Under the pieces are notes generated by a model, which saw only the letters and a program-made list of their open reading frames with translations, was not told the origin of the DNA and did no database searches. The translations under genes and the position numbers were made by a program. A DNA stretch of 64,000 nucleotides from Lactococcus protaetiae (GTDB lineage Bacteria; Bacillota; Bacilli; Lactobacillales; Streptococcaceae): assembly GCF_006965445.1 (NCBI RefSeq), contig NZ_CP041356.1, positions 2,046,001-2,110,000 on the forward strand. The letters are read 5' to 3'. Within the stretch, counting starts at the first letter, position 1; each line of letters begins with the position of its first letter. Shown one piece after another: positions 40,972 through 51,245 of this stretch.

Positions 40972-41438
40972 ATGGTTAAATGGTTTAAGCTCACGAAACA
41001 TCACTACTTTGGATTTTTTCCACTTGGAATCTTATTTGTTGCACTGCAAGAGCTCCCGTATTTTCTCTTGCCACTTTTTCACATCTCACTTACCCTTTAA
41101 CAACTCTTCCTACCACATTTTTTTGGCTTGATTTCCTTGAAAAATGCTTTGGCATTGGAACAATTCTTAGTTTGATTTTTATTCTCCGTCTTCCCTTATA
41201 TCCGCAGAACCTCTTTCTGAGGGCGGCAGTTGTCCCATTGGCAAACTATTATATTGGTTGGGGAATTTATAGCTTGGGATTTTGGAATCTGCCATTTTTT
41301 CTCTTTTTTCTTGTCGCGATGCCTCCACTCTATTATTTTTTTCTCGGACTTTGGCAGAAAAATCGATTGACAATACTTCTTTCTCTCCTTTTTCTAATCG
41401 CACATTTAGCTAATTCTTCACTTAATTTCATAAAATAA
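40972..41438 (+). pseudogene. Membrane protein of unknown function (frameshifted)
   Basis: Two frames join into a 155-residue protein with about four membrane spans if one C is added to the C3 at 41093-41095: H-I-S-L-T-P-L-T-T-L-P-T-T-F-F-W. The first frame starts at ATG 40972 (MVKWFKLTKHHYFGFFPLG) and otherwise stops at 41098. A TAAAAT box lies six bases before the ATG, and no Shine-Dalgarno sequence is visible, so it may be leaderless like menA. The family is not recognised. A bidirectional terminator follows. Confidence 0.62.
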
Positions 41439-41463
41439 AAACGCATAAAAACGCGTTTTTATT
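41434..41463. terminator. Bidirectional terminator
   Basis: AATAAAAACGC and GCGTTTTTATT form a stem between convergent genes. Confidence 0.8.
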
Positions 41464-42520
41464 ATTTTATCAACTCAAAATTCATAACAACTGGCTCATG
41501 GTCTGACGATTTGAATTGATTATCAATTGTCTTGACATCTAGACTCTTAATATTATCTGATACGAGAAATCCATCAATTGTGCCAAAGATATTTTTGGGA
41601 TTTTTAGCATCATAAGGAACATCAAGAGAGCGTACGGTTGGCGCATTTGTTGGAGCGACAACTCGCATTCCTTTGGTCAAGTTTTCAGTAGGAAATTCCT
41701 TCATCCACGTGAGTTCTGGATGAGCTTTTCCTGCTAAAGCGTGATTATAGTCTGCTCCACAAATCACATAATCACCTGCATCGACATATTTTTGCATACT
41801 GTCAAAGAGCGTTAATAGCTGCTGCTTTTGAATTTTTTGGTCTTTGATAAATGCGGATAAGTGAGTATTGAAAATCACAAATTTTTTGTCTGAATTTTTG
41901 ATGGGCAAAATATTGACATCAAAAGCTCTGTCCAAATCAAAGAATTTGTTAAAATTCGTTTCAATTGGTAATTTATATCGAGTAGAACTTTCAATTTTGT
42001 ATTTTGAATAAGTCATGATACCTGATTTTGCCTTACCAATCGGTTTCGTAACTGGGTAAAAAAGATAAGCAGAATCATAGTTTTGTGTCAGTACTGACGA
42101 ATAATCTGTCAGTGCATCACGCACCATTTTCGGCTCATCAACGTGCTGACTACGGTCACCTTGCCAATCAATCTCCTGAATATTTCCAAAATCTGGGTTT
42201 TGTGTCTTGATTAGACGAATATCCTCATTAATTGCATCTTTCACCGCTTGTTTGCTATAAGCTCTGACATCTGGGCCGCCATCCATGAAAAAGCTAAATG
42301 ATGGTGGATAAGAGCCATAACCAATGTTGAAAGTCATCATTTTATATGTTTTACCAAGCTCAACTTGTTCAACTTTTGGACGGTTTATTGTTTCTTTGAT
42401 ATCGTTAGGAAGCCTATGATATTGGGCATAAGCATAGATAAAATAACCACCAACGATAACAATCAGAAGACCTAAAATTCCTCCTAAAATCTTCAAAGTC
42501 ATTTTTAAATATTTATTCAT
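41462..42520 (-). CDS. Endonuclease/exonuclease/phosphatase family protein, membrane anchored
   Basis: A 352-residue protein with one N-terminal membrane span (about 8-30) and an extracytoplasmic EEP-fold domain. Motifs are MMTFNIGYG near 62-70, NIQEIDWQGD near 115 (catalytic Glu), FNTHLSAF near 217, CGADYNHAL near 256 and SSDHEPVVMNF at the C-terminus (catalytic Asp-His). The family includes nucleases, sphingomyelinases and phosphoinositide phosphatases; the outside location argues for nuclease or lipid phosphatase activity, which cannot be decided here. TGTCAGTACTGACG lies inside the gene near 42089. Confidence 0.85.
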   Translation of the reverse strand: MNKYLKMTLKILGGILGLLIVIVGGYFIYAYAQYHRLPNDIKETINRPKVEQVELGKTYKMMTFNIGYGSYPPSFSFFMDGGPDVRAYSKQAVKDAINEDIRLIKTQNPDFGNIQEIDWQGDRSQHVDEPKMVRDALTDYSSVLTQNYDSAYLFYPVTKPIGKAKSGIMTYSKYKIESSTRYKLPIETNFNKFFDLDRAFDVNILPIKNSDKKFVIFNTHLSAFIKDQKIQKQQLLTLFDSMQKYVDAGDYVICGADYNHALAGKAHPELTWMKEFPTENLTKGMRVVAPTNAPTVRSLDVPYDAKNPKNIFGTIDGFLVSDNIKSLDVKTIDNQFKSSDHEPVVMNFELIK

Positions 42521-42682
42521 TTTATTCCAAAGTTTTTCTAATTTTTACTCATAAAAATACAAATGTCACTGACAAGTTTTCTGTCAGTGACAATTTTTTA
42601 ACTTGTCATGTTTATACAAGTAGTTTCGCTCATTATCTCTGCACCTGCGCTATCAGTGCACTGACAAGCTCTCGTAAGACAA

Positions 42683-43270
42683 TTATTTACTCTCAGCAAT
42701 CATTTCCAATACTTGTGCAGTACTTCTCACACGTCCAAGACGAGTGAAAATGCCTTCAACAATACCTTTATGCAATATTTCGTTGAAATCGGTCATGGCA
42801 TCTTCAACTGAAATCACCTGATAACCATGTTGAAAAGCCTCTCTGGCTGTTGTATCACAACCAATCGTTGTCGCAATCCCAGTTAGAATAATCTCTTCTA
42901 TGCCACGACGACGAAGTTGCACATCAAGATCTGTCCCATAAAACGCTCCCCAATTATGCTTCGTCACATGGATAACATTTTTCACATTTTTATCATAAGC
43001 AATGGGTGACACAAAGTCTGAGTAGTCATCTGGGATTTGTCCTGCTACTTGTAAAGGTGTGTCCAATTTTGGATGTAGTGTCTCACCACCGTAATTTTTT
43101 ACATGGACAAAAACAATTAGTGCTTCTGTATTGGTAAGTGCTTTAAGGAGTTGATCATTTTTTTCAAGTACTTCTTCAGCACTATAAGGCGCAAGTCCTG
43201 TTCTTTGTGCTATTCCTTTTTGTAGGTCAATCAAAACCAGTGCTGTTTTATTTAATTTAAGTATTGACAT
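42683..43270 (-). CDS. Isochorismatase-family cysteine hydrolase
   Basis: A 195-residue cysteine hydrolase. The catalytic triad can be placed: Asp in ALVLIDLQKGI (about 16), Lys in HVTKHNWGAFYGT (about 105) and Cys in GIATTIGCDTTAREAFQHGY (about 139), with the usual cis-peptide before it. Likely substrates are amides or isochorismate-like compounds (nicotinamidase-type reactions); no entB neighbours support the name-giving reaction. The end of repeat element K lies less than 25 bases upstream of the start, and no classical promoter is visible between them. Confidence 0.88.
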   Translation of the reverse strand: MSILKLNKTALVLIDLQKGIAQRTGLAPYSAEEVLEKNDQLLKALTNTEALIVFVHVKNYGGETLHPKLDTPLQVAGQIPDDYSDFVSPIAYDKNVKNVIHVTKHNWGAFYGTDLDVQLRRRGIEEIILTGIATTIGCDTTAREAFQHGYQVISVEDAMTDFNEILHKGIVEGIFTRLGRVRSTAQVLEMIAESK

Positions 43271-43288
43271 TTTTTCACTTTCATTTAT

Positions 43289-43577
43289 TTTATCGAAGCA
43301 AGTGCGTGCTATCTCCGCCTTGCGGCTACGCTGTCTATTCGCTCTATCTCTGCTTTGCTCCTCTGTCGATTCTCGCTACGGCACGGAAAGTAGCTCGTCG
43401 AAGTCGCAACTCGCTACGTGCTTCGCACGCCGTTCTACGAACGGTCTACGCAACTTCGTTGCTCTGCTTGTCCGTTTGATTGCCATTTGGTGTTGCCTCT
43501 ATTCTTGCCACTTTAGCGACTTAGAGATAGAGGACAAATGTTTTACAAAACTCCCACTGAATAAGTCTTAACTTTAT
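43289..43577. repeat. Modular hairpin element K (class 1)
   Basis: The ends are TATCGAAGCAAGTGCGTGCT and CTCCCACTGAATAAGTCTTA. Modules include CCGCCTTGCGGC, CTTTGCTCCTCTG, GTGCTTCGCAC, CGTTCTACGAACG, CAACTTCGTTG, CACTTTAGCG and GGACAAATG. Element O carries the same ends in the opposite orientation. Confidence 0.8.
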
Positions 43578-43783
43578 CATTGATTGTATTCAAAAGAACT
43601 CTAGGCATTTTCTGCCCACGACTAACTTTCAACCCAGTTTATTGTAACTTATTTCCTGATAAATTTCATCAACTCGAAATCTATCCAGTTTTTAAACATC
43701 ACCAACAGACGATGATTTCATTGTTCTATCCTTGTTCACCACTAAATCTGCAAGTACACTGCCTTATAAGTTTCTTTTAGAAA

Positions 43784-43917
43784 TTGAAGTGATTACTTCA
43801 TCAATGGGAGATTCTTTCTCTCCCACTGATGTTAGTAGAACAAAAGCAAAGCTTAGTGTTGCTTATCCCGCCACCTAAAAGAGGTGGGGGATTTAGCAGA
43901 CACTTGCTTGGTTAAAC
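43784..43917. repeat. Modular hairpin element L (class 2, short)
   Basis: GAAGTGATTACTTC, then an AATGGGAG/CTCCCACT hairpin, then CCACCTAAAAGAGGTGG and CACTTGCTTGGTTAA. It is an abridged copy of element E with the same two ends and most of the middle missing. Confidence 0.75.
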
Positions 43918-44172
43918 AGTAGACGTGTGAAGTCAATTCTGCTTTTTTGTCGAACTAAGCTTTGATATAAGCTCAGCTTGCTTCATACACAACCTTTAAA
44001 GTAACCCACACTGTTAAGGTCCCAGTGTAAACACCATTTTCGCTACAATGTCCGTTCGCTCCAAGCGCCTAGACGCATATCCGTAAATCTTAAGGCACAA
44101 GGCAAAGTCGCAATTAAAATGAAGCTAAGTTCACCGGCAAAAGCAAAACGAATTGATTTCACAACTTTAATA
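43918..44172. other. Degraded repeat region downstream of rnr
   Basis: No gene is supported. The first 70 bases share TTCTGCTTTTTTGTCGAACT with the whiA-yvcK gap (inverted), and CGCTACAATGTCCGTTCGCTC near 44040 is a decayed form of the common element module. Confidence 0.4.
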
Positions 44173-46604
44173 TCAATACTTTTTGTGTGCTTTTTTGCGT
44201 CCTTCAGCAAAACGACCACTGACCGTTTTTTTGTCAGTAAATTTTCCCTTGGCTGCTTTTGTGTAAAAAGGTTTTTTCTTTGATTTTTTCTTTTTATTTT
44301 CACTAACCGTTTTATCAGTACTGACAGGAGTCTTAGATTTACTGACAGCTTTCTTGTCAGCCACATTTTTAACTCTAAGTGCTTTTCCAGTAGATTTTTT
44401 CCGTTTATTTTCTGGTTTTTTCTTGATTTTTACATTTTTATCAATCGTGTCAAACTCAGACGGAAGATAAGCAAAATCTATTTCGCCTGTCATTTTGTCA
44501 GCTTTGACAACTTCAATTTTAATGAGCTGTCCAATTTTGAAAATTTGCCCCGTCCGCTCTCCTACCAAAGCCAACATCCGCTCATGATAATTAAAATAAT
44601 CTCCCTTTAATGTCGAGATATGAATCAAGCCTTCTATTGTATTTGGCAATTCCACAAACATCCCAAAACGTGTCACACTTGAAATCACACCCTCAAAATG
44701 CTCACCGATATGTTCTTCCATAAACTCTGCTTTTTTCATCTTCTCAACTTCACGTTCAGCATCAACCGCACGACGCTCTCTATGACTTGAATGTTCAGCA
44801 ATTTCAGGAATTTTATCTTCCCATTTTTGTAAAAGCTTATCATTTACTTTTTCAAAACCTATTTCTCGAATCAAGCGATGCACCAAAAGGTCAGGATAAC
44901 GGCGAATAGGTGATGTAAAATGCGTATAATTCTCCGCAGCTAATCCAAAATGTCCGGCATTGTTTTCAGAATAACGGGCTTGTTGCATACTGCGAAGCAA
45001 CATTGTTGACAAAACCATCTCACCGGGTTGACCTTTTACTTTCCGCAAAAAATCCTGTAGTGCTTTTTGATTGATTGTGCCAGCAGTTGTATCCACCTGC
45101 ATTCCAAAAGTCGCAGCAAAGTCAATAAAACGCTGCAGACGATCAGCCTTAGGCTGCTCATGAATCCGATAAATGAAAGGTAAACCATGTGTTTCAAAAT
45201 GCGTTGCAACCGTTTCATTCGCCTCCAACATAAAGGACTCAATCATTCGCTCTGCAACACCACGGCTACGTTTTTTAATCTCAACAGGCAAACCTTTTTC
45301 ATCAACAATAATCTTTGCTTCAACTGTTTCAAAATCAATAGCACCACGTTTTTTACGCATATTTTCCAAAACATGATGTAAATCAGTCATAATCTCAACA
45401 GATGGAGCAATATCAGCGTATTTTTTAAGCGCTTCTTTATCCCCTGCAATCATCAAATTGACCTCATCATAAGTCATACGTTCACTCGTTTTGATTATTG
45501 ATTGCGAAATTTGATAATTGACAACCTGTCCGTCTGGAGTAATCTCCATGACACAAGATTGCGTCAAACGATTCACCCGTGGATTGAGTGAGCAAATTCC
45601 ATTGGACAAACGTTCAGGGAGCATTGGCACGACACGGTCGGTCACATATACAGAAGTGCCGCGCTCAAATGCCTCTTTATCAAGTGGCGAATTTTCCGTA
45701 ACATAGTGAGAAACATCAGCAATATGAACACCAAGTTCAAAATTTCCATTCTCCAACCGTTTAGCGTGTACCGCATCATCAAGGTCTTTAGCGTCTGCTC
45801 CATCAATTGTGAATGTAATCTCCTCACGGTAATCTACCCGCCCCACAATTTCACTCTTTGGCACTTCAGCTGGAATACTCTCAGCTTGTGCTAATACGTC
45901 CGCTGGAAATTCAGACACGATGTCCATTGAAGCCAGAACTTCCAATACATCAATTCCTGTATCGCCTGATTGCCCAACGATTTCTGTAACAACACCTTGC
46001 ATAGATTGTGGAAATTCAGCATCTGGATAATGAGTAATTTCTGCCCGAATAATCGCCTTGTTTTCAGGAATAAGTCCCTCATCCGTCAAATAAACGCGGT
46101 AAGGTATTTTTTTATTACGTGATTTGACATAACCAATCAATCCTGTATCTTGCTTTTCTTTTTCATCAAAGGCAACATAAGTTCCAACAATCTGGTGCAG
46201 CTCATGTCGGACAATTTCGACAATATGCCCTCTGCTGCGCTTCCTTTGAGTAGATTTGCATTTTTATCAAGCTCAATAAAAACCTCATCTCCGTCTAATG
46301 CAAAGGCTGTTTGACCTTTTCCAATAAAGACATCTGGCTCATCCACATCAATTGTAACAAACCCAAAACCTGCAGCATTCGCCCTGAAAATCCCATTAAT
46401 CAAGGCCTTCGCTTCTTCAAGTTCTACTTTCCCTTTACTTGTAAAATGAAGCAAATGCTCTGATTCCAGCGAAGCCAATGTTTTAACAAAAAGCTTGAAA
46501 TCTCCAGATTTATTCAAATGTAATGCAATGGCAAGTTCTTCAACTGACAAAGCCGTTTTTGAACTATTTTGTAAATAGTCCATAATTAATTCTCTAATAT
46601 TCAT
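44173..46604 (-). pseudogene. rnr: Ribonuclease R (frameshifted)
   Basis: An RNase R 3'-5' exoribonuclease. The N-terminal winged-helix and first cold-shock domains are in one frame (46604 to about 46140). The RNB catalytic domain (FTIDGADAKDLDDAVHAKRLENG, HFGLAAENYTHFTSPIRRYPDL), the S1 domain (GVISSVTRFGMFVEL) and a lysine-rich tail are in another. Adding one C to the C3 at 46228-46230 gives A-E-G-H-I-V-E-I-V-R-H-E-L and an 810-residue protein of normal size. The gene is conserved and useful at low temperature, so real inactivation is less likely than sequence error. secG lies upstream, as in related genomes. Confidence 0.9.
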
Positions 46605-46692
46605 AATTTTTTTCTAAGAACCAATAATCATAAAAATATTTTTAATAACTTATCACTCACTCATTCGTTATAAAAAGCAATAGCAATCAATT

Positions 46693-47084
46693 TTGAAGTG
46701 ATTACTTCATCAGTCGAGGATTCTTTTCCTCTACTGATGTTAGGACACAACCTCTAGGTGTAACAACTAAGTGATCTGTACGCATCTAAAGCTGCAACAG
46801 TCTGTTTAACATCAAAGATATGAGGTCACACCTCCGCTTCGCTACACTGTCCACACCACGGGTATCCATGCTCGCTACGGTGCTGTGTGCTGTAGCACCG
46901 AGTCGCAGCTAAGACCCTAGGGCAGTAGAACGAAAGCAAAGCTTGCCATTTCACCTTATCGCTTTGCTTTTTGCTCTTGCTGCTTTAGCAGTTAAGCAAA
47001 CGGACAGCGGAGCAAATCGGAGATAGTGCTGCTTATCCTTTCACCTAAGAGGTGAGGGATTTAGCAGACCTTACTTGGTTAAAG
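46693..47084. repeat. Modular hairpin element M (class 2)
   Basis: GAAGTGATTACTTC, a GTCGAGGATTCTTTTCCTC hairpin, CTAGGTGTAACAACTAAG, AGCTGCAAC, GGTGCT/AGCACC, CTGCTTTAGCAG and a CACCTAAGAGGTG end. It lies upstream of rnr, about 90 bases before its start codon. Confidence 0.78.
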
Positions 47085-47115
47085 TTAGTCTATATATTTT
47101 CAAAACTACTGATTC

Positions 47116-47144
47116 GTATCCAAACTTTCAAAAAGTTTGGATAC
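47116..47144. repeat. Strong isolated hairpin
   Basis: GTATCCAAACTTT and AAAGTTTGGATAC pair perfectly over 13 bp with a three-base loop. TCCTTTCTT follows, so it could terminate a plus-strand transcript, but no gene precedes it on that strand. Confidence 0.5.
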
Positions 47145-47270
47145 ATCCTTTCTTATCTCAGTTCGTATGAACTCATTTCTCATTCTGTCAGTAGCATTAA
47201 TCATTTTATCATTACTGATAGAATCAATTCTGCTACTGACAGAAAATATTTTACTGACAAAAGTCAATAA

Positions 47271-47362
47271 ATTTTATGGCACAAGGTCATTCTTTAACTT
47301 TTAGGCCGTAGGTTTAAAAGTTATTAAACGCGCCTATCAAGCAGACCTTGTCCCGTAAAATA
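47271..47362. other. Nested stem structure between element M and secG
   Basis: An outer stem ACAAGGTC/GACCTTGT encloses an inner stem AACTTTTA-GGCCGTAGG-TTTAAAAGTT. The inner hairpin recurs at about 53158-53180. No coding frame is present. Confidence 0.4.
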
Positions 47363-47407
47363 AAAAGATATAGACAAAACGCAACGATTGTCTAATATCA
47401 TTATAAA

Positions 47408-47432
47408 CAAAATACGGACTGATTTCAGTCCG
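47408..47432 (-). terminator. Terminator after secG
   Basis: On the minus strand, CGGACTGAAATCAGTCCG is followed by TATTTTGTTT. Confidence 0.8.
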
Positions 47433-47438
47433 CAAGTT

Positions 47439-47687
47439 TCAACGTGTTGACAAAACAACAAGAGCAAAGCCAATAACTAACCAAAGCCCAATCATTACCG
47501 CCGTAAAGCGTTGCATCACAGCCTCAAAGCCTCTCGCCTTGCGCCGTTCAAACAACTCCCCTGTACCACCAGAAAAAGCATCTGCTGCTCCATCTTGTTT
47601 TGAGGGTTGCATGAAAATCGCTACAATGATGAACACCGACACAATCAGCATCACAACGAGCAAAACATCATAAATCACTTTTTCCAT
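47439..47687 (-). CDS. secG: Preprotein translocase subunit SecG
   Basis: An 82-residue SecG with two membrane spans (about 5-26 and 60-80) and the family loop MQPSKQDGAADAFSGGTGELFERRKARGFEAVMQR between them. It assists SecYE in protein export. A terminator follows at once. Its position upstream of rnr matches the usual secG-rnr neighbourhood, although element M and other repeats now separate them by over 800 bases. Confidence 0.93.
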   Translation of the reverse strand: MEKVIYDVLLVVMLIVSVFIIVAIFMQPSKQDGAADAFSGGTGELFERRKARGFEAVMQRFTAVMIGLWLVIGFALVVLSTR

Positions 47688-47936
47688 AGTTTATTAATAC
47701 TTAGGCAAAATCGCCCAATCTCCTCTTTTAAAATTGCGTTACTCTTATTATAACATATTTTTTTTACATTTGTGGTTAGCCGTCATTATTACTACGATTT
47801 AATTTCTAAAAGTCCTTTTTAGAAATCAAAGAAACTGTATTGACAAATATAAAATATCTGTCAGTATACTGACAGACATTTTTTGATGGGCTGACCTGAA
47901 CCCGTTTCATCATGGGTCAGCTGTCGGCAAGTTTTA

Positions 47937-48866
47937 CTAATTATCTAATTCAGTGACAAACTTATAAGCCTCTTGAGCCGCTTGCGCACCATCGCCCACA
48001 GCAGTTGTAATCTGACGGAAGTCTTTTTGTCGTACATCACCGACAGCAAAAACACCAGAAATGCTTGTTTTCATATGGTCATCTGTAACAATCCATCCTG
48101 CTTCATCTGTGATTCCCAAACTTTGAGCAAATTCAGCAACAGGGTCAAGACCTACATAGATAAACACACCACCAAAGGCTTTTTCAGTAATCTCACCAGT
48201 TTTTACATTTTTGTAGACAACGCTTTGAACTTTTTTGTCGTCTCCTTTAATCTCTTCAACAACTGAATCCCAAATAAAATTCACTTTTTCATTATCAAAA
48301 GCTCGTTGTTGAATAATTTCTTGTGCACGTAATTGGTCACGACGATGTATAATCGTCACAGTTTGTCCAAAGCGTGTAAGGTAGAGTGCTTCTTCCACTG
48401 CAGAATCTCCACCTCCGACAACCAAGATATCTTGATTACGGAAAAAAGCGCCGTCACATACCGCACAGTAAGAAACACCACGCGCACCAAATTCTTCTTC
48501 TCCAGGTACACCCAGCTTACGATGATTTGCTCCAGTTGCAATAATCAATGACTTTGCAAAGAACTCATCATCTTCTGTGATAATTTTCTTGTAATTACCA
48601 TAATCTTCAATGGAAGTCACAAAACCATAAGCATTTTCAACACCTAAACCTTCAAGAGGTTCAGCCATCTTCATTGAAAGCTCTGGTCCCATAATTGTTC
48701 CATAACCAGGATAATTTTCAATTTCAGCCGTATTATTCATTTGACCACCAGGTACGCCACGTTCAAGAAGCAGAGTTTTCATCTCTGAACGCGCAGTATA
48801 CATCGCTGCAGTCATTCCTGCAGGACCTGAGCCGACAATGATTACGTCATACATATTTTCTGTCAT
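47937..48866 (-). CDS. trxB: Thioredoxin reductase
   Basis: A 309-residue flavoprotein: the FAD motif GSGPAGMTAAMYTARSE near 12-28, the redox CAVCDG near 134-139, the NADPH motif GGGDSAVEEALYL near 152-164 and the C-terminal GVFAVGDVRQKDFRQITTAVGDG. It reduces thioredoxin with NADPH. Length is normal. A CTGTCAGTATACTGACAG inverted pair lies about 60 bases past its end and could act as the terminator. Confidence 0.96.
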   Translation of the reverse strand: MTENMYDVIIVGSGPAGMTAAMYTARSEMKTLLLERGVPGGQMNNTAEIENYPGYGTIMGPELSMKMAEPLEGLGVENAYGFVTSIEDYGNYKKIITEDDEFFAKSLIIATGANHRKLGVPGEEEFGARGVSYCAVCDGAFFRNQDILVVGGGDSAVEEALYLTRFGQTVTIIHRRDQLRAQEIIQQRAFDNEKVNFIWDSVVEEIKGDDKKVQSVVYKNVKTGEITEKAFGGVFIYVGLDPVAEFAQSLGITDEAGWIVTDDHMKTSISGVFAVGDVRQKDFRQITTAVGDGAQAAQEAYKFVTELDN

Positions 48867-49070
48867 TATTTCATTACCTTTATCTAATAAACAAAATCTT
48901 ATAGAACTATTCTACATTGTCCTGCGAAAATTTTCCATTATTTGAATTTGTTTCAGTTCTTTTTACAACTTATAGCAAGATAATTTCACATTAAATGTTA
49001 GCAAACTGTTGCGGATTTGTCTGCCTTAGCTGTTGCGCCTAGAGCTTAATATATCTTGACTTCATAGTTA

Positions 49071-49298
49071 TTATAAGCCACGAATATTTAAAATAACAAG
49101 AACTCCAAGTACTGCAAAGCTCAATATTGGAGTTGTTAAAATCGCAATCAGAATTAAGTCAAAAATCCGATTACGTCGTACTGACCAAGGCTTATCTGCA
49201 TTTCTTACCAAATAAGTAAATGCGTAAAGTGCGCTAAATATCAAAACGAGAAACAACGAGATAATCAGTCCTTTGATATAAAATTGTAAAATCATCAT
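49071..49298 (-). CDS. DUF4059 small membrane protein
   Basis: A 75-residue protein with two membrane spans (about 8-30 and 48-70) and the linking R-N-A-D-K-P-W-S-V-R-R-N segment typical of the DUF4059 family, often found next to amino acid ABC transporters in streptococci and lactococci. It begins one base after the ATPase gene and is surely co-transcribed with it. Its function is unknown; an accessory role for the transporter is inferred. Confidence 0.8.
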   Translation of the reverse strand: MMILQFYIKGLIISLFLVLIFSALYAFTYLVRNADKPWSVRRNRIFDLILIAILTTPILSFAVLGVLVILNIRGL

Positions 49299-49299
49299 C

Positions 49300-50052
49300 T
49301 TAGTTTTTCACCTCTAAATTCTTAATGTGACGCGATAAAAATTCACGTGTCCGCGGATTTTTTGGTGCATAAAATACTTCTTTTGGCGTACCAGATTCAA
49401 TAATTTTCCCTTTTTCTAGAAAAAGAACTTTCGTAGCTACATTAAAAACAAAATCCATTTCATGACTCACTAACACCATCGTTTGCTTATTTTTAGCTGC
49501 TTGAATAATGACTTCCTGAACTTCACCGACCAACTCTGGATCGAGAGCTGATGTTGGTTCATCAAGAAGTAACAATTTGGGTTTCATTGCCATCGCACGA
49601 GCGATACCTACCCGTTGTTTTTGTCCACCAGAGAGAAATTTAGGATAATAACTTTGTCTGTCAGTCAATCCAACTTTATTGAGTTCATCTTCCGCAATTT
49701 TTTGTGCTTCAGGTTTGGACATCTTCTTGACTTGGATCAATCCTTCCATCACATTTTCAAGTGCCGTACGACGTTCAAATAAATTAAATTGCTGAAAAAC
49801 CATCCCCGTTTGTCTGCGTAACTCAAGGATTTCTTGCTTGGTAATATTAGAAAAATCCACTTTAAAATCATCAATTTCAAGCTGCCCACGATCTGCCGTT
49901 TCAAGATAATTAATACTACGCAAAAATGTGGATTTTCCTGCACCAGATGCACCAATCAAAGCGACAACATCTCCTTCATTAATCTCCAAATCAAGATGTT
50001 CAAGGACCTTAACACCTGAGAATTCTTTACTCAAATCCGTAATTTTAATCAT
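49300..50052 (-). CDS. Polar amino acid ABC transporter ATP-binding protein
   Basis: A 250-residue ATPase with Walker A GASGAGKST (about 34-42), the Q-loop VFQQFNLF, signature LSGGQKQR and Walker B LLLLDEPTSALDPE. It powers uptake by the adjacent permease and binding protein. Its start codon overlaps the permease stop. A role in amino acid import follows from the family and neighbours; the exact amino acid cannot be fixed. Confidence 0.95.
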   Translation of the reverse strand: MIKITDLSKEFSGVKVLEHLDLEINEGDVVALIGASGAGKSTFLRSINYLETADRGQLEIDDFKVDFSNITKQEILELRRQTGMVFQQFNLFERRTALENVMEGLIQVKKMSKPEAQKIAEDELNKVGLTDRQSYYPKFLSGGQKQRVGIARAMAMKPKLLLLDEPTSALDPELVGEVQEVIIQAAKNKQTMVLVSHEMDFVFNVATKVLFLEKGKIIESGTPKEVFYAPKNPRTREFLSRHIKNLEVKN

Positions 50053-50975
50053 TATGATACTTGTCCTCCACTACTTGTTCCATCTCCAATTCCAACGTCA
50101 AATGGATTCTTTGACAGAGAAATACCTGCACGATTTTTTCGCTTGTCTCCTGGCATTTTAACATCTAATTTATTTTCAAGCAAGCGAATCAAAATTTCGA
50201 TAACAATACAGATTGGCCAATAAACAAAGGCAAGCGCCAAATAAGTTTCAAACAAACGGAAGGTAGAGCCACCAATAATCTGAGCCTGTGCCGTCATTTC
50301 TACTACTCCTGCAACAAAAGCAAGTGAAGTTGACTTGAGCAAACCAATCAAGGCGTTACCTAAAGGTGCCGTAGCTACTGTTGCTGCTTCTGGTAGTGTT
50401 ACACGCATAAAAACTTGTAAATTCGTCATTCCCAAAGACTTAGCTGCCTCAATCTGTCCTTTATCCACTGATTGAATGGCTGCACGGATGGTTTCTGAAT
50501 TATAAGCTCCTTCATTAAGCGCAAAAGCAACAATAACAAACAACATCGCAGGAATAGTATTAACATTATAGTTTGTACCATAATTCATATTGATTGCTTT
50601 TAAAATCAAAGGAATACCAGTATAGGTCAGATAAAGTTGTACCAAAATAGGGGTGCCACGGATAAAACTAACAAAAAGCGCTCTTAATTGATTTAAAATT
50701 GGAATTTTATTAATCCGAACCAAAGCAAGCAAAAGTCCCAGAACAAGTCCTAAAATCATTGCAATAACTGTCATTTCAAGAGATTTTGGAATGAGTTTAA
50801 TAATTGGTACAAAAGCTCCAATAAAAGCAGACCAGTTAAAGATTTTTGTAAAAAACATTGCCCAAAAATCGTGAAAACTGTACTGACCTCGAATAAGGAG
50901 AAAAGGAATCATCGGCAAGATAATCAGGGCAAGTAGTACAACTAAACCAATAATGATTTTTTTATTTTTTTTCAT
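50052..50975 (-). CDS. Polar amino acid ABC transporter permease
   Basis: A 307-residue permease of the HisM/GlnP type with about five or six spans and the EAA loop ESIRAAIQSVDKGQIEAAKSLGMTNLQVFMRVTLPEA-like segment (about 165-200; here S-E-T-I-R-A-A). The C-terminal hydrophilic tail is longer than usual. It lies between the binding protein and ATPase genes. A hairpin in the 270-base gap upstream may reduce its expression relative to the binding protein. Confidence 0.93.
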   Translation of the reverse strand: MKKNKKIIIGLVVLLALIILPMIPFLLIRGQYSFHDFWAMFFTKIFNWSAFIGAFVPIIKLIPKSLEMTVIAMILGLVLGLLLALVRINKIPILNQLRALFVSFIRGTPILVQLYLTYTGIPLILKAINMNYGTNYNVNTIPAMLFVIVAFALNEGAYNSETIRAAIQSVDKGQIEAAKSLGMTNLQVFMRVTLPEAATVATAPLGNALIGLLKSTSLAFVAGVVEMTAQAQIIGGSTFRLFETYLALAFVYWPICIVIEILIRLLENKLDVKMPGDKRKNRAGISLSKNPFDVGIGDGTSSGGQVS

Positions 50976-51002
50976 GTGTTCTATATTATTCTAATACGGA
51001 AA

Positions 51003-51028
51003 ACTCTGTCATTTATAACTGACAGAGT
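51003..51028 (-). terminator. Intra-operon hairpin between binding protein and permease
   Basis: ACTCTGTCA and TGACAGAGT pair around eight bases and TTTT follows on the minus strand. Partial termination here would give more binding protein than permease, a common arrangement. Confidence 0.6.
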
Positions 51029-51245
51029 CTATTTTTTATGATTCTTGTCTCGTACACTAGCTCATTTGTTGCAGACTGCAAGCTCCACAACTTCATGGCA
51101 CCAAAAACATGGCCATGACACGCTAATTGCAACCTTCACAATAAAATTTTTGTAGAATTCTAAAGTGGAACTAAGTATATTATACAAGATTTTTATCTTT
51201 TTTTCTTCTTTTTTTGAATGAAAAATTAAGCTTTTATATATCTTT